Assembly (NCBI RefSeq): GCF_004761865.1
Contig: NZ_SJDM01000003.1
Coordinates: forward strand, 197,081-261,080
Origin: Crenalkalicoccus roseus
GTDB lineage: Bacteria > Pseudomonadota > Alphaproteobacteria > Acetobacterales > Acetobacteraceae
Reading direction: 5' to 3'
DNA length: 64,000 nt
Part shown: positions 31,552 through 40,208 of the stretch, piece after piece
Layout of the letters: each line of letters begins with the position of its first letter
Position numbering within the stretch: position 1 is the first letter of the stretch
Notes under the pieces: model-generated
The model's input: the letters and a program-made list of their open reading frames with translations, nothing else
What the model was told of the DNA's origin: nothing
The model's database searches: none
Made by a program: the position numbers and the translations under genes

Positions 31552-33267
31552 ATGGCAGTCGAGGCCGATCTGGTCATCCGCGGCGGCACGGTGGCGGACG
31601 GGACCGGCCGCCCGCTCTTCGAGGCCGATGTCGCCATCGCGGATGGCCGCATCGCCGCGGTCGGCGCGGTGCCGGGGCGCGGGCGGGAGGAGATCGACGC
31701 CAGGGGGAAGCTGGTCACGCCTGGCTTCGTGGACATCCACACCCATTACGACGGCCAGGCGGTGTGGGATTCCCGCCTGGCGCCCTCCTCCCTGCACGGC
31801 GTGACCACGGTGGTGATGGGCAATTGCGGCGTCGGCTTCGCCCCGGTCCGCCCCGGCGAGGAGGACCGGCTGATCGAGCTGATGGAGGGGGTGGAGGACA
31901 TCCCCGGCCCGGTTCTGCACGAGGGGCTGCGCTTCTCCTGGCGGAGCTTCCCGGAATACATGGAGGTGCTGGCGACCAGGCCGCACGACGTGGACATCTG
32001 CGCCCTGGTCCCCCATGCCGCGGTGCGCGTGCACGTGATGGGCGAGCGTGCGCTGCGGCTCGAGAACGCGAACGAGGCCGACATCGCGCAGATGCGCGAC
32101 ATCGTCGCGGAGGCGGTGCGCGCCGGCGCCTTCGGCTTCTCCACGAGCCGCACCATCAGCCACAAGACGCTGAAGGGCGATCCCACCCCCACCCTCCGCG
32201 CGCAGGAGGACGAGCTGACCGGCATCGCGCTCGGCCTGCGCGAGGCGGGGGCCGGCTTCCTGGAGCTGGTATCGGACTGGAACGAGCCCGACCCGGCGAC
32301 GGAGTTCGCCATGGTCCGCCGCATCGCCGAGCGCTCGGGGCGGCCGATCGTCTTCTCCCTGACCGCGCGCCACGACCGCACCGAGGCGTGGAAGGAGCTG
32401 CTGGCGCTCTCCAACCGGGCGGCGGCGGAGGGGCTGCCGATCCGCCCCGTCTTCCCACCGCGGCCGATCGGCATCCTGCTCGGCCTGCTCGGCAGCCAGA
32501 ACCCGTTCAGCGGCACCGACACCTACAAGGCGATCGCCCACCTGCCGCTCGAGCAGCGGGTGGCGGCGATGCGCGATGCGGCGGTGCGCGCCCGCATCCT
32601 CTCCGAGGACCGCGTGAGGGGCAGCACCTTCCCCCTCATCACCCGCCTTTCCTTCGAGCGCATGTTCCCCTTCGGCGACCCGCCCGACTACACGCCGCCG
32701 AAGGAGACGAGCGTCGCCGCCATGGCGGCGCGCGAGGGGCGCAGCCCGGAGGAGGTGGCCTACGACATGCTTCTAGCCGACGAGGGCCGCAGCTTCCTCT
32801 TCGCGCCGCTGACCAACTATGCCGACTACACCCTCGGCGCGAGCGCGGAGCTTCTGCGCCACCCCAACGCCATCGTCGGCCTCTCCGACGGCGGGGCGCA
32901 TGTCGGCTTCATCTCCGACGGCAGCTTCCCGACCTTCCTGCTGGCCTATTGGGGCCGCGACCGCGGGGAGGGCACCTTCCCGGTGGAGGAGCTGGTGCGC
33001 CGCCTGACCTCCGACACCGCCCGCGCGGCGGGGCTCGCGGACCGCGGCGTGCTGGCGCCGGGCATGAAGGCGGATCTCAACGTGATCGACTTCGACCGCC
33101 TGTCGCTGCATCGCCCTGAGATGCTGTGGGACCTGCCGGCCGGCGGGCGGCGGCTGATGCAGCGGGCGCGGGGCTATGTCGCCACCGTGCAGTCCGGCCA
33201 GGTCACCTACCGCGATGGGGAACCGACCGGGGCCCTGCCCGGCCGCCTGGTGCGCTGCGCGGGATAG
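31552..33267 (+). CDS. N-acyl-D-amino-acid deacylase-family amidohydrolase
   Basis: 571 residues of the D-aminoacylase branch of the amidohydrolase superfamily. It shows VIRGGTVADGTG, the metal motif GFVDIHTHYDGQ, GVTTVVMGNCGVGFAPV and a C-terminal LSDGGAHVGFISD. A closing beta-sandwich contains PGMKADLNVIDFD. Members hydrolyse N-acyl-D-amino acids, though many relatives act on other amides. GAGAGAGGAAACGG precedes the ATG. The closest functional neighbours are the acyl-CoA genes on both sides. Confidence 0.85.
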   Translation: MAVEADLVIRGGTVADGTGRPLFEADVAIADGRIAAVGAVPGRGREEIDARGKLVTPGFVDIHTHYDGQAVWDSRLAPSSLHGVTTVVMGNCGVGFAPVRPGEEDRLIELMEGVEDIPGPVLHEGLRFSWRSFPEYMEVLATRPHDVDICALVPHAAVRVHVMGERALRLENANEADIAQMRDIVAEAVRAGAFGFSTSRTISHKTLKGDPTPTLRAQEDELTGIALGLREAGAGFLELVSDWNEPDPATEFAMVRRIAERSGRPIVFSLTARHDRTEAWKELLALSNRAAAEGLPIRPVFPPRPIGILLGLLGSQNPFSGTDTYKAIAHLPLEQRVAAMRDAAVRARILSEDRVRGSTFPLITRLSFERMFPFGDPPDYTPPKETSVAAMAAREGRSPEEVAYDMLLADEGRSFLFAPLTNYADYTLGASAELLRHPNAIVGLSDGGAHVGFISDGSFPTFLLAYWGRDRGEGTFPVEELVRRLTSDTARAAGLADRGVLAPGMKADLNVIDFDRLSLHRPEMLWDLPAGGRRLMQRARGYVATVQSGQVTYRDGEPTGALPGRLVRCAG

Positions 33268-33293
33268 GGCGCACTGCCCGAACGGGCGATGCC

Positions 33294-33337
33294 CTGGAGC
33301 CGCTTCCACCCGGCTGTGCCGGCGGAAACGGCTCCAG
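33294..33337. repeat. Dispersed hairpin repeat, copy B
   Basis: A 44-base element, CTGGAGCCGCTTCC ... GGAAACGGCTCCAG with a GC-rich centre. The arms pair over 14 positions with one mismatch. It sits between converging genes and could also serve as a terminator here. Same family as copies A and C. Confidence 0.7.
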
Positions 33338-33363
33338 CCCATCCTTCGCGGAGCGGACCCGCG

Positions 33364-34131
33364 CTACCGGCCCAGCGTCAGCCCGCCATCCACCACGATG
33401 GTCTGGCCGGTCACCATGGCGGCGCCGGCCAGCAGGAACAGGATCACCTCCGCCAGATCCTCCGGCCGGCAGCGGCGCCTGAGCAGCGCCTTGTCGATGG
33501 AACTCGCGCGTTGCTCCTCGGTCCACCGGATCATCCAGGAACTGTCCACCGCGCCCGGGGCGACGGCGTTCACCCGCACCTCCGGCGCCAGCGCGCGGGC
33601 CAGGTTCTTGGTCAGGCTGATCACCCCCGCCTTGGTCGCGCCATAGGCCATGGAGGATCCCGGGCTGTCGAGGCCGGCGATGCTCGCCACGCTCACCACC
33701 GCGCCGCCCGCGGCCTTCAGCGCCGGCGCCGCCGCCTTGGTGCAGCGGAAGACGCCGAGCAGGTTCACGTCGATCACGGCTCTCCACAGCTCGTCGGTGA
33801 TGCGGCCGAGCTCCGCCGGCGGGATCGTGGTGCTGGTGCCCGGCGTGCCCGCGTTGTTCACCAGGAAGTCGAGCCTGCCGAGATCCGCAATGGCCTTCTC
33901 CACCATCGCCTCGCACTCGCCCGCCACCCCGACATTCCCGGCCACGCCGATCGCGTCGAGGCCGCGCGCGCGCAGCGCCGCCACCTGCTCCGGGCCGCGC
34001 GCATCCTCGGGCAGGTGGTTGACTGCGACGCGGCAGCCGTTCTCGGCCAGCATCGTCGCGGTGGCGAGGCCGATGCCGGAGGCGGCGCCGGTCACCAGCG
34101 CGGCGCGTCCCTTGAGGTCGCAGCGGATCAC
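33364..34131 (-). CDS. SDR family oxidoreductase
   Basis: A 255-residue classical short-chain dehydrogenase. It shows the NAD(P) loop VTGAASGIGLA (13-23), VNNAG, the active-site Tyr-x3-Lys in MAYGATKAGV, and a C-terminal GAAMVTGQTIVVDGGLTLGR. It resembles 3-oxoacyl-ACP reductase-type enzymes. Its start overlaps the end of the 3-hydroxyacyl-CoA dehydrogenase gene by 4 bases, so it is the last gene of a three-gene operon with that gene and the TPP enzyme. Confidence 0.9.
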   Translation of the reverse strand: MIRCDLKGRAALVTGAASGIGLATATMLAENGCRVAVNHLPEDARGPEQVAALRARGLDAIGVAGNVGVAGECEAMVEKAIADLGRLDFLVNNAGTPGTSTTIPPAELGRITDELWRAVIDVNLLGVFRCTKAAAPALKAAGGAVVSVASIAGLDSPGSSMAYGATKAGVISLTKNLARALAPEVRVNAVAPGAVDSSWMIRWTEEQRASSIDKALLRRRCRPEDLAEVILFLLAGAAMVTGQTIVVDGGLTLGR

Positions 34132-35090
34132 AGCCTGCGCTCCAGCCCTGCCATGGTGCCGATCCCGCGCAGCGCCCGCTTCAGCGCGATCAGGCGCCGG
34201 TCGCGCTCCTCGAACAGCGCCGCCGGATCCTTGCCGGACCAGTCGTAGTAGCCGGCGCCGGCCAGCACGCCGGTGCGGCCCTCGGCGAGCAGCCGGTCCA
34301 GCGTCTCGCTGCGGCCGCGCACCGGCGGCGGGGAGTAGCTGCGGTTCGCCAGCACCGCCTGCATCAGCGGCAGGCCGGTGAAGTCGGCCTTGGCGAAGAC
34401 CGCGAGGATCGGCCAGCGCAGCGCCAGGCCGTGGATGATCGCCGCGTCTATCTCCTCGGCGCTCGCCACCCCCTCGTCCAGCAGGTGCTGCACCTCGAGC
34501 CCGATCGCGGCCTGGATGCGGTTGGCGACGTAGCCAGGGACGAATTTGCGCAGCCGGACCGGCTTCTTGCCCATCGCGACCAGCATCGCCTCCACGCCGT
34601 CCACCGCCGCCGGGTCGCAGTCCGGCCCCGGCACCAGGTCCACGAGATCCACGAGGTAGGGCGGCGTGTACCAGTGCGCGATCATCGCCTTCCGCTGGCG
34701 GCGCGCCGGGATCAGCGGGAAGACGTCGAGATGGCTGGTGTTGCTGGCGATCACCGCCTCCGCCGGGGCGAGCGCGTCGAGCCGCTCGAACAGCGCGCGC
34801 TTCGCCTCCGGCGTCTCGATGATCGCCTCCACGATCAGCTCGGCGCCGTCCACCGTCTCCTCCAGGCTCTCATGGCGCGTCACCGCCTGGGCGAGATGGG
34901 CGGAGGTCCACTCCGCCGGCGCCTCCCCGCCGGCGGCGAGGGTGGCGAGGGCCTTCTCCATCAGCCCCTGCGCCCGGGCCAGCGTTTCCGGGTTGCTGTC
35001 GGTCAGGCGGACACGGTGGCCGCCGAGGGCGAAGACCAGCGCCAGCGCGTGACCCATCGTGCCGGCGCCGATGACGGCGACTCTCGCCAT
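34128..35090 (-). CDS. 3-hydroxyacyl-CoA dehydrogenase family protein
   Basis: 320 residues. The N-terminal NAD domain has VAVIGAGTMGHALA and VEAIIETPEAKRALF, then ASNTSHL and a C-terminal helical domain (FVPGYVANRIQ.AIGLEV). The HWYTPPYLVDLVDL segment is nearer to carnitine or L-gulonate dehydrogenase-like members than to FadB, so the substrate may be a free 3-hydroxy acid. The start at MARVAV has GGAGG 9 bases upstream; an ATG three codons earlier lies directly on the ribosome site and is less likely. Middle gene of the TPP-enzyme operon. Confidence 0.85.
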   Translation of the reverse strand: MARVAVIGAGTMGHALALVFALGGHRVRLTDSNPETLARAQGLMEKALATLAAGGEAPAEWTSAHLAQAVTRHESLEETVDGAELIVEAIIETPEAKRALFERLDALAPAEAVIASNTSHLDVFPLIPARRQRKAMIAHWYTPPYLVDLVDLVPGPDCDPAAVDGVEAMLVAMGKKPVRLRKFVPGYVANRIQAAIGLEVQHLLDEGVASAEEIDAAIIHGLALRWPILAVFAKADFTGLPLMQAVLANRSYSPPPVRGRSETLDRLLAEGRTGVLAGAGYYDWSGKDPAALFEERDRRLIALKRALRGIGTMAGLERRL

Positions 35091-35110
35091 GGGATGCATC
35101 CTCCTCTGCC

Positions 35111-36766
35111 TCAGGGCGTCCAGGGTTCCGGCGCTCGGCTCTCGATGTCGGTGACGACGTCCACCACCACCGTCTCCTCCGCCGCCAGCGCCTCGGCAAG
35201 CGCGCCGGCGATCTGCTGCGCCCGCTCGACGCGGATGCCGCGAACGCCGAAGCTGCGCGCCACCTCGATGAAGTCGGTGGGGCCGAAGCGCAGCAGCGCC
35301 TCCGCCGCGCCCGGCCGGTTGCCGGCCTGGCGGCGCAGGTTGGGCCAGCCCTGGCCGAAGCCCGAGTTGTTGTTCACCAGCAGCACCACAGCGATGCCGC
35401 GCCGCCGCGCCGTCTCCAGCTCCGCCAGGTGGTAGTAGAGCGCGCCGTCGCCCGACCAGCAGAGCACCTTCCGCGCCGGCGCGGCGCATTTCGCGCCGAG
35501 CGCCGCCGGGAAGGCCCAGCCGAGCGAGCCGGCAGCGCGCAGATAGGTCTGCCCCGGCTGCATCTCGACCAGCGTGCCAGTCCAGATGCCGGAATAGCCG
35601 GTGTCGGCCACCAGGATACCGTCCGCCGGCAGCGCCCGCGTGATCTCGGCGCAGAGCCGCGCCGGATCGATCGGCAGGGCGTTGCTCGCCAGCCGCGGCG
35701 CGACCGAGGCGCGCCATGCCTCCACCTGCTGCTGCGCCCAGGCGGCGAAGCCGCCATCCCGCCCGGGTTGGCCGAGCGCGGTGAGCAGCGTCGCCAGCGT
35801 CACCCTGGGGTCGCCGAGCAGCGCCACCTCGGCCGGGTAGCTGCGGTGGAACTCCAGCGGGTCGGCGTCTATCTGCACCACCCGCGCCCCCGGCGCCGGG
35901 ACGCGCCAGGCATGGGTCACCTGGTCGCCGGTGTCGCAGCCGACGAACAGCACCATCTCCGCCGCGTGCACCACGCGGTTGGCCGGCGGGGCGGAGTAGG
36001 TGCCGACCACGCCGACATGCAGCGGGTGGCGCGTCGGGACGATGCCGCGGGCGCCGAGCGAGGTGGCGATCGGCGCGTGCAGCGCCTCGGCCAGCGCCAG
36101 CAGTTCCGCCCCGCAGCCGGAGAGCGCAGCGCCGTCTCCGGCGACGATCGCCAGCTTCCCGGTCGAGAGCAGCGCCTCCGCCGCCGCCTCCACCGCCGCC
36201 GGGTCGGCGGCCGGACGGTGCGCCGGGGCGCGCCAGGCGCCGAGCGCGGCGAGCGGCGCCTCGGTGGCGCCGGCCTCCACCAGCTCGCCCATCAGCCCGT
36301 TGAGGTCGAGATGCACCGGCCGCGGCGGCGCCCCCACGGCGGCCGCCCAGGCCTGGCGGAACTGCCGGGGCAGGTCCTCGGCGCCGTCGAGGCTGGCGGC
36401 GAATTTCGTGACGGGCGCGAAGAGCGGCGCGTGCGCCACCTCCTGGTAGGCGTTGCGGTGCTGCATCGCGGTGGGCTTGCGCCCGGTCAGCGCCAGCACC
36501 GGGCTGCGTGCGAGGAAGGCGTCCTGCAGCCCCGCCGCGAGGTTCGCCGCGCCGACCGACTGCGCCGCCACCACGCCGGGCCGCCCGGCGATGCGCGCGT
36601 AGCCGTCCGCCATGTAGGCGGCCGCCTTCTCGGTGTGCGCCAGCACCGGCTGCACGCCGAGGCGCTCGCATTCCAGCAGGGTGCGCCGCAGCACCGCATC
36701 CACGAAGAAAAGATGCGTCTGCCCGGAGGCATGCAGGCTGCGCGCCAGCCATTCCGCGCCGTTCAT
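35111..36766 (-). CDS. Thiamine pyrophosphate-dependent enzyme, acetolactate synthase-like
   Basis: 551 residues with the three-domain layout of TPP decarboxylases. The N-terminal domain carries the catalytic glutamate in HTEKAAAYMADGYAR. The middle domain has VLFVGCDTGDQ and VVQIDADP. The C-terminal domain holds the TPP motif GDGALYYH ... LLVNNNSGFGQ. It may be a 2-oxo-acid decarboxylase or carboligase; the exact reaction cannot be read from the sequence. GGAAGGGGG lies 6 bases before the chosen Met, with another Met two codons upstream. It leads an operon with a hydroxyacid-type dehydrogenase and an SDR, consistent with making and then reducing or oxidising a keto or hydroxyketo product. 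Confidence 0.82.
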   Translation of the reverse strand: MNGAEWLARSLHASGQTHLFFVDAVLRRTLLECERLGVQPVLAHTEKAAAYMADGYARIAGRPGVVAAQSVGAANLAAGLQDAFLARSPVLALTGRKPTAMQHRNAYQEVAHAPLFAPVTKFAASLDGAEDLPRQFRQAWAAAVGAPPRPVHLDLNGLMGELVEAGATEAPLAALGAWRAPAHRPAADPAAVEAAAEALLSTGKLAIVAGDGAALSGCGAELLALAEALHAPIATSLGARGIVPTRHPLHVGVVGTYSAPPANRVVHAAEMVLFVGCDTGDQVTHAWRVPAPGARVVQIDADPLEFHRSYPAEVALLGDPRVTLATLLTALGQPGRDGGFAAWAQQQVEAWRASVAPRLASNALPIDPARLCAEITRALPADGILVADTGYSGIWTGTLVEMQPGQTYLRAAGSLGWAFPAALGAKCAAPARKVLCWSGDGALYYHLAELETARRRGIAVVLLVNNNSGFGQGWPNLRRQAGNRPGAAEALLRFGPTDFIEVARSFGVRGIRVERAQQIAGALAEALAAEETVVVDVVTDIESRAPEPWTP

Positions 36767-36850
36767 GGACATCCCCCTTCCGTCCGGGGCAGCCTGTTGC
36801 GGCGCGGCGCCTCGGTCAAGGCGCAGGCGGCGCGGAAGAGGAAGGACGCC

Positions 36851-37318
36851 ATGGCCGATCTGCTCATCCTGCCGGGACGCGGCGAGGGGCCGCGCTACGC
36901 GGACATCGAGAACCCCTCGGAGGTGGTGACCTGGATCGAGGCGCCACAGGGCCCCGCCCCGGCGGGCGCCATCCCTTACCGCTTCCTCGCCTCGCTCGGT
37001 GACGTCTCCCGCCCCTCCCCCTTCCTCTACACGGTCGAGCTCGACGTGGCGGAGGAGGATCTGCCGGCGGTGTTCGAGTGGTACGAGAAGGAGCACCTGC
37101 CGATGCTCACCGCCTGCCCCGGCTGCCTCGGCGGCACGCGCTACCAGCGGCTGGACGGGGGCAGGCCCAACCTCCTCGCCGCCTATCGCTTCAGCCGCCC
37201 CGACGCCAACCGCACGCCGGAATGGGAGGCGGCGCGCAGCACCGAATGGACGCTGCGCATGCGCGCCCTGTTCCGCGACTCCCGCCGCCACCTGCGGCGC
37301 CTCCTGGCGCAGGGCTGA
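36851..37318 (+). CDS. Hypothetical protein, probable dimeric alpha/beta-barrel (EthD-like)
   Basis: 155 residues. The central region (YTVELDVAEEDLPAVFEWY EKEHLP, then CPGCLGGTRYQRL) has the strand-helix pattern W/Y..EHLP..L..PG....RY that recurs in ferredoxin-fold EthD-like and monooxygenase-like proteins. No catalytic residues stand out, and no family is assigned with certainty. It is divergent from the TPP-enzyme operon and upstream of the Bug receptor gene by 91 bases, so it may serve the same pathway. GAAGAGGAAGGA precedes the start. Confidence 0.6.
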   Translation: MADLLILPGRGEGPRYADIENPSEVVTWIEAPQGPAPAGAIPYRFLASLGDVSRPSPFLYTVELDVAEEDLPAVFEWYEKEHLPMLTACPGCLGGTRYQRLDGGRPNLLAAYRFSRPDANRTPEWEAARSTEWTLRMRALFRDSRRHLRRLLAQG

Positions 37319-37409
37319 GCCGCGGCGATGTTGCCGTGGCGCCGGCGGCTTCGCTAGCCTCGCCTGCGGATCCGCAGACCCATGCGGACCGCTGGGAGAG
37401 GAGACGTTC

Positions 37410-38354
37410 ATGTGGACCCTGGCGCGGCGGGCGCTGCTGCTCGCCGGTGTTCTGCTCGCCGCCACGACGGCGCCGGCGGCGGCGCAGGTGCAGCTCATCA
37501 TCCCCTGGCCGGCCGGGGGCGGAACGGACATCATCGGCCGGCTGATCCAGCCGGTCTTCGCCGAGCAGCTCGGCAACCCGGTGATCATCCGCAATGTCGG
37601 CGGCGCCACCGGCACGATCGGCACCTCGGAGGTGGTGCGCGCGCGGCCGGACGGTTCGACGCTGCTGCTCACCTCCATGGCGGCGGTGGCGATCCAGCCG
37701 AGCTTCCTCGCCCGGCCGCCCTACCGCGCCGACCAGCTTGCGCCGATCTGCATGGTGGCGCAGGCGCCGGCGGTGCTGATGACGCCGAAGGCCACGGGCA
37801 TCCGCACCATCGCGGACATTGTCGAGCGGGCGCGCGCCGCGGGAGGGCAGATGCCCTACGCCTCGGGCGGCGTCGGCGGGCTCGGCCACCTGGCAATGAC
37901 GGGGCTGACGCGCGCGCTCGGCATCCAGATGACCCACATCCCCTACCGCGGCTCGGGCGATGCGATGCTCGCCATGCTGGCCGGCACCGTGCCGCTGCTG
38001 ACGGCGGAGGCGAACCTCGTGCACCAGTACGGGCTGCACGCCGTCGCCGTGTTCGGCGAGGAGCGGCTGCCGGAATACCCCGACACGCCGACGGCGCGGG
38101 AACAGGGGGTGGATCTGGTCTTCCCGCTCTGGACCGGGATGTGGGCGCCGGCCGGTACGCCGGAAGCGGTGCTGGACCGCATCGACGCCGCCTGCGCGCG
38201 CACGCTGCGTACCCCCTCCGTCGTCGAGGGCATGACGCGCGCCGCGCACCCGATCCGCTACCTGAACCGGCACGAATTCGGCGAGTTCGTGCGGCAGGAG
38301 GTGGTGAAGTACGCGGAGCTGATCGAAAAGACGGGCCTGCGCCAGGCGGAGTGA
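37410..38354 (+). CDS. Tripartite tricarboxylate transporter substrate-binding protein (Bug family)
   Basis: A 314-residue periplasmic receptor with a signal peptide (residues 1-24, ending APAAAQ). Bug-family features are IIPWPAGGGTDIIGRLI, NVGGATGTIGTSEVV, ARPDGSTLL and a C-terminal WTGMWAPAGTPEAVLDRI. Bug proteins bind carboxylates or amides for TctAB permeases or for signalling. No tctA or tctB is near, so this is an orphan receptor. GAGAGGAGA precedes the start. Confidence 0.9.
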   Translation: MWTLARRALLLAGVLLAATTAPAAAQVQLIIPWPAGGGTDIIGRLIQPVFAEQLGNPVIIRNVGGATGTIGTSEVVRARPDGSTLLLTSMAAVAIQPSFLARPPYRADQLAPICMVAQAPAVLMTPKATGIRTIADIVERARAAGGQMPYASGGVGGLGHLAMTGLTRALGIQMTHIPYRGSGDAMLAMLAGTVPLLTAEANLVHQYGLHAVAVFGEERLPEYPDTPTAREQGVDLVFPLWTGMWAPAGTPEAVLDRIDAACARTLRTPSVVEGMTRAAHPIRYLNRHEFGEFVRQEVVKYAELIEKTGLRQAE

Positions 38355-38358
38355 CGCC

Positions 38359-38844
38359 TCAGGAGGCGGGTCGGCGGCGCAGCAGGTAGCGCTGCCGGCC
38401 CTCCATCACCAGCACGCCGCGCTGGTTGCGGATGGCGCTGGCGAGGCCGAGGATGCCGGTGCTGCGCTGCGGCGTCAGCTCGTCCACCGTCAGCACGGGG
38501 TAGAGGGTGTCGCCGAGCAGCACCGGGTGCAGGAAGCGGCTCGACTGCTCGATGAAGCCCTTGAGCGACTCCTCCACCATGTGGGGGAAGAGGCCGGCTC
38601 CGGCGCAGCTCTGGATCACCACTTGGAAGCCGTGCGCCAGCATCTCCGGCAGGCCGCGGGCGCGGCAGAATTCGCGGTCGTAGTGGATTGGGTGGTTGTC
38701 GCCGGAAGCGGCCTGGAAGGCGGCGAACAGGCCGCTCGTCATGGTGCGGCTCGGCAGCACGAAGCGCTCGCCGAGGGCGAAATCCTCGAACCAGCGCTGC
38801 CGCTCCACGAGCCGGTGGGCGCGGGGATCGAAGCCTTCCGCCAT
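38359..38844 (-). CDS. MaoC-like hot-dog-fold dehydratase
   Basis: 161 residues. The hot-dog motif (residues 46-57) contains ASGDNHPIHYD, with the active-site Asp/His of R-specific enoyl-CoA hydratases, followed by LPEMLAHGFQV. The C-terminal part has LLGDTLYPVLTV. It lies 16 bases downstream of the class V aminotransferase on the same strand and is likely translated from the same message. The acyl substrate is unknown. Confidence 0.85.
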   Translation of the reverse strand: MAEGFDPRAHRLVERQRWFEDFALGERFVLPSRTMTSGLFAAFQAASGDNHPIHYDREFCRARGLPEMLAHGFQVVIQSCAGAGLFPHMVEESLKGFIEQSSRFLHPVLLGDTLYPVLTVDELTPQRSTGILGLASAIRNQRGVLVMEGRQRYLLRRRPAS

Positions 38845-38860
38845 GGCGCCGCCGCGCCGC

Positions 38861-40045
38861 TCAGGCGTTGCCGGAGAGGTAGTCGAGCGCCGCCTGGACG
38901 CCGCCCGGCCGGTGCGGCACGCCGGCCGCGCGCAGCCCCATCTCCACCCCGCCCAGCGTACCGACGAGCTGCAGGTCTCCGAAATCGCCGAGATGGCCGA
39001 TGCGGAACACCCGGTCGTTGAGCTGGCCGAGCCCGTTGCCGAGGCTCATGTTGAACCGCTCCAGGATGGTGGCGCGCAGCGCGTTGGCACTGTGCCCCTC
39101 CGGCACCCGCACCGCGGTGAGGCTGGAGGAGTAGTGCCGCGGATCCTCGCACTGGATCTCGAGCCCCCAGGCGCGCACCGCGCGGCGCGTCGCCTCGGCG
39201 TGGCGGTCGTGGCGGGCGAAGACGTTCTCCAGCCCCTCCTCCAGCAGCATGTCCACCGCCGCGTCCAGGCCGTAGAGCAGGTTGGTCGCCGGGGTGTAGG
39301 GGAAGTAGCCGGTGGCGTTGGCCGCGAGCATCGGCTTCCAGTCCCAGAAGCTGCGCGGCAGCCGCGCCGTCTCGCTCGCCTTCAGTGCCTTCTCCGAGAT
39401 GGCGTTGAAGGACAGGCCGGGCGGCAGCATCAGCCCCTTCTGGCTGCCCGCCACCGTCACGTCCACGCCCCACTCGTCGTGCCGGTAGTCGATCGAGGCG
39501 AGGGAGGAGATGGTGTCCACCAGCAGCAGCGCCGGGTGGCCGGCGGCGTCCATCGCCCGCCGCACCTCGTCGATGCGCGAGGTGGCACCGGTCGAGGTCT
39601 CGTTGTGCACGACGCAGACCGCCCTGATCTCGTGCGCCTTGTCCTCGCGCAGCCGCGCCTCGATCGCGGCGACGTCGGCGCCCCGCCGCCAGTCGGTGTG
39701 GATGAAGTCGGGGCGCAGCCCGAGCCGCTCCGCCATCTCCCGCCACAGCGTGGCGAACCAGCCGGTCTCGCACATCAGCACGCGGTCGCCGGGGGAGAGG
39801 GTGTTGGTCAGCGCCGCCTCCCAGGCGCCGGTGCCGGAGGCGGGGTAGATCACCACATGCGACCTGGTCTTGAAGACCGCCCGCACCTTCTCGAGCAGCG
39901 CCTTGCCGAAGCGGCCGAAATCCGGCCCGCGATGGTCCATCGTCGGGTTGTCGATGGCACGCAGCACTCGGTCCGGCACGTTGGTCGGGCCCGGGATCTG
40001 CAGGAAATGCCGGCCGGCGACGGGCTTCGACTGGTAGTAGGCCAT
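38861..40045 (-). CDS. Class V aminotransferase, serine-glyoxylate type
   Basis: 394-residue fold-type-I PLP enzyme. It shows the start QIPGPTNVPDRVLRA, GTGAWEAAL, VCVVHNETSTG and the PLP lysine K203 in VAGSQKGLMLPPG. Of the class V members it is closest in pattern to serine-glyoxylate and alanine-glyoxylate aminotransferases, which convert glyoxylate to glycine. GGAGGGGAG lies 6-12 bases before the ATG. It is divergent from the FAD/Fe-S 2-hydroxyacid dehydrogenase, which could supply glyoxylate from glycolate; this link is an inference. Confidence 0.85.
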   Translation of the reverse strand: MAYYQSKPVAGRHFLQIPGPTNVPDRVLRAIDNPTMDHRGPDFGRFGKALLEKVRAVFKTRSHVVIYPASGTGAWEAALTNTLSPGDRVLMCETGWFATLWREMAERLGLRPDFIHTDWRRGADVAAIEARLREDKAHEIRAVCVVHNETSTGATSRIDEVRRAMDAAGHPALLLVDTISSLASIDYRHDEWGVDVTVAGSQKGLMLPPGLSFNAISEKALKASETARLPRSFWDWKPMLAANATGYFPYTPATNLLYGLDAAVDMLLEEGLENVFARHDRHAEATRRAVRAWGLEIQCEDPRHYSSSLTAVRVPEGHSANALRATILERFNMSLGNGLGQLNDRVFRIGHLGDFGDLQLVGTLGGVEMGLRAAGVPHRPGGVQAALDYLSGNA

Positions 40046-40083
40046 GGGGTCTCCCCTCCGCAGTGCTGGTGTTATGGGGCGCC

Positions 40084-40103
40084 TCATTGTCCGGCACCAA
40101 TGA
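40084..40103. promoter_or_regulatory. Dyad in divergent promoter region
   Basis: TCATTG-N8-CAATGA forms an inverted repeat 39-58 bases upstream of the aminotransferase start, in the 163-base gap shared with the oppositely oriented dehydrogenase. A further TTATTGATGAGGATTATAG stretch and a 10-bp palindrome CGGACGTCCG (40137-40146) lie nearby. One regulator may control both genes. Confidence 0.4.
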
Positions 40104-40208
40104 AAACGCCTTGTCTTATTGATGAGGATTATAGATCGGACGTCCGGCCCCGGCCCCGCTATAGGCAGGGACTGCCCGGCGACCGGCCGGGCCGCAAGGG
40201 ATCCTGGC

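Noticed and set aside
27916..32541. A 1541-codon minus-strand open frame over the DUF3141 and D-aminoacylase genes
   Set aside because: Its product is low-complexity (His/Arg/Gln/Gly-rich) and it lies opposite two clear genes. Only its short part that coincides with known reverse genes is meaningful; it is a codon-position shadow of high-GC coding DNA.
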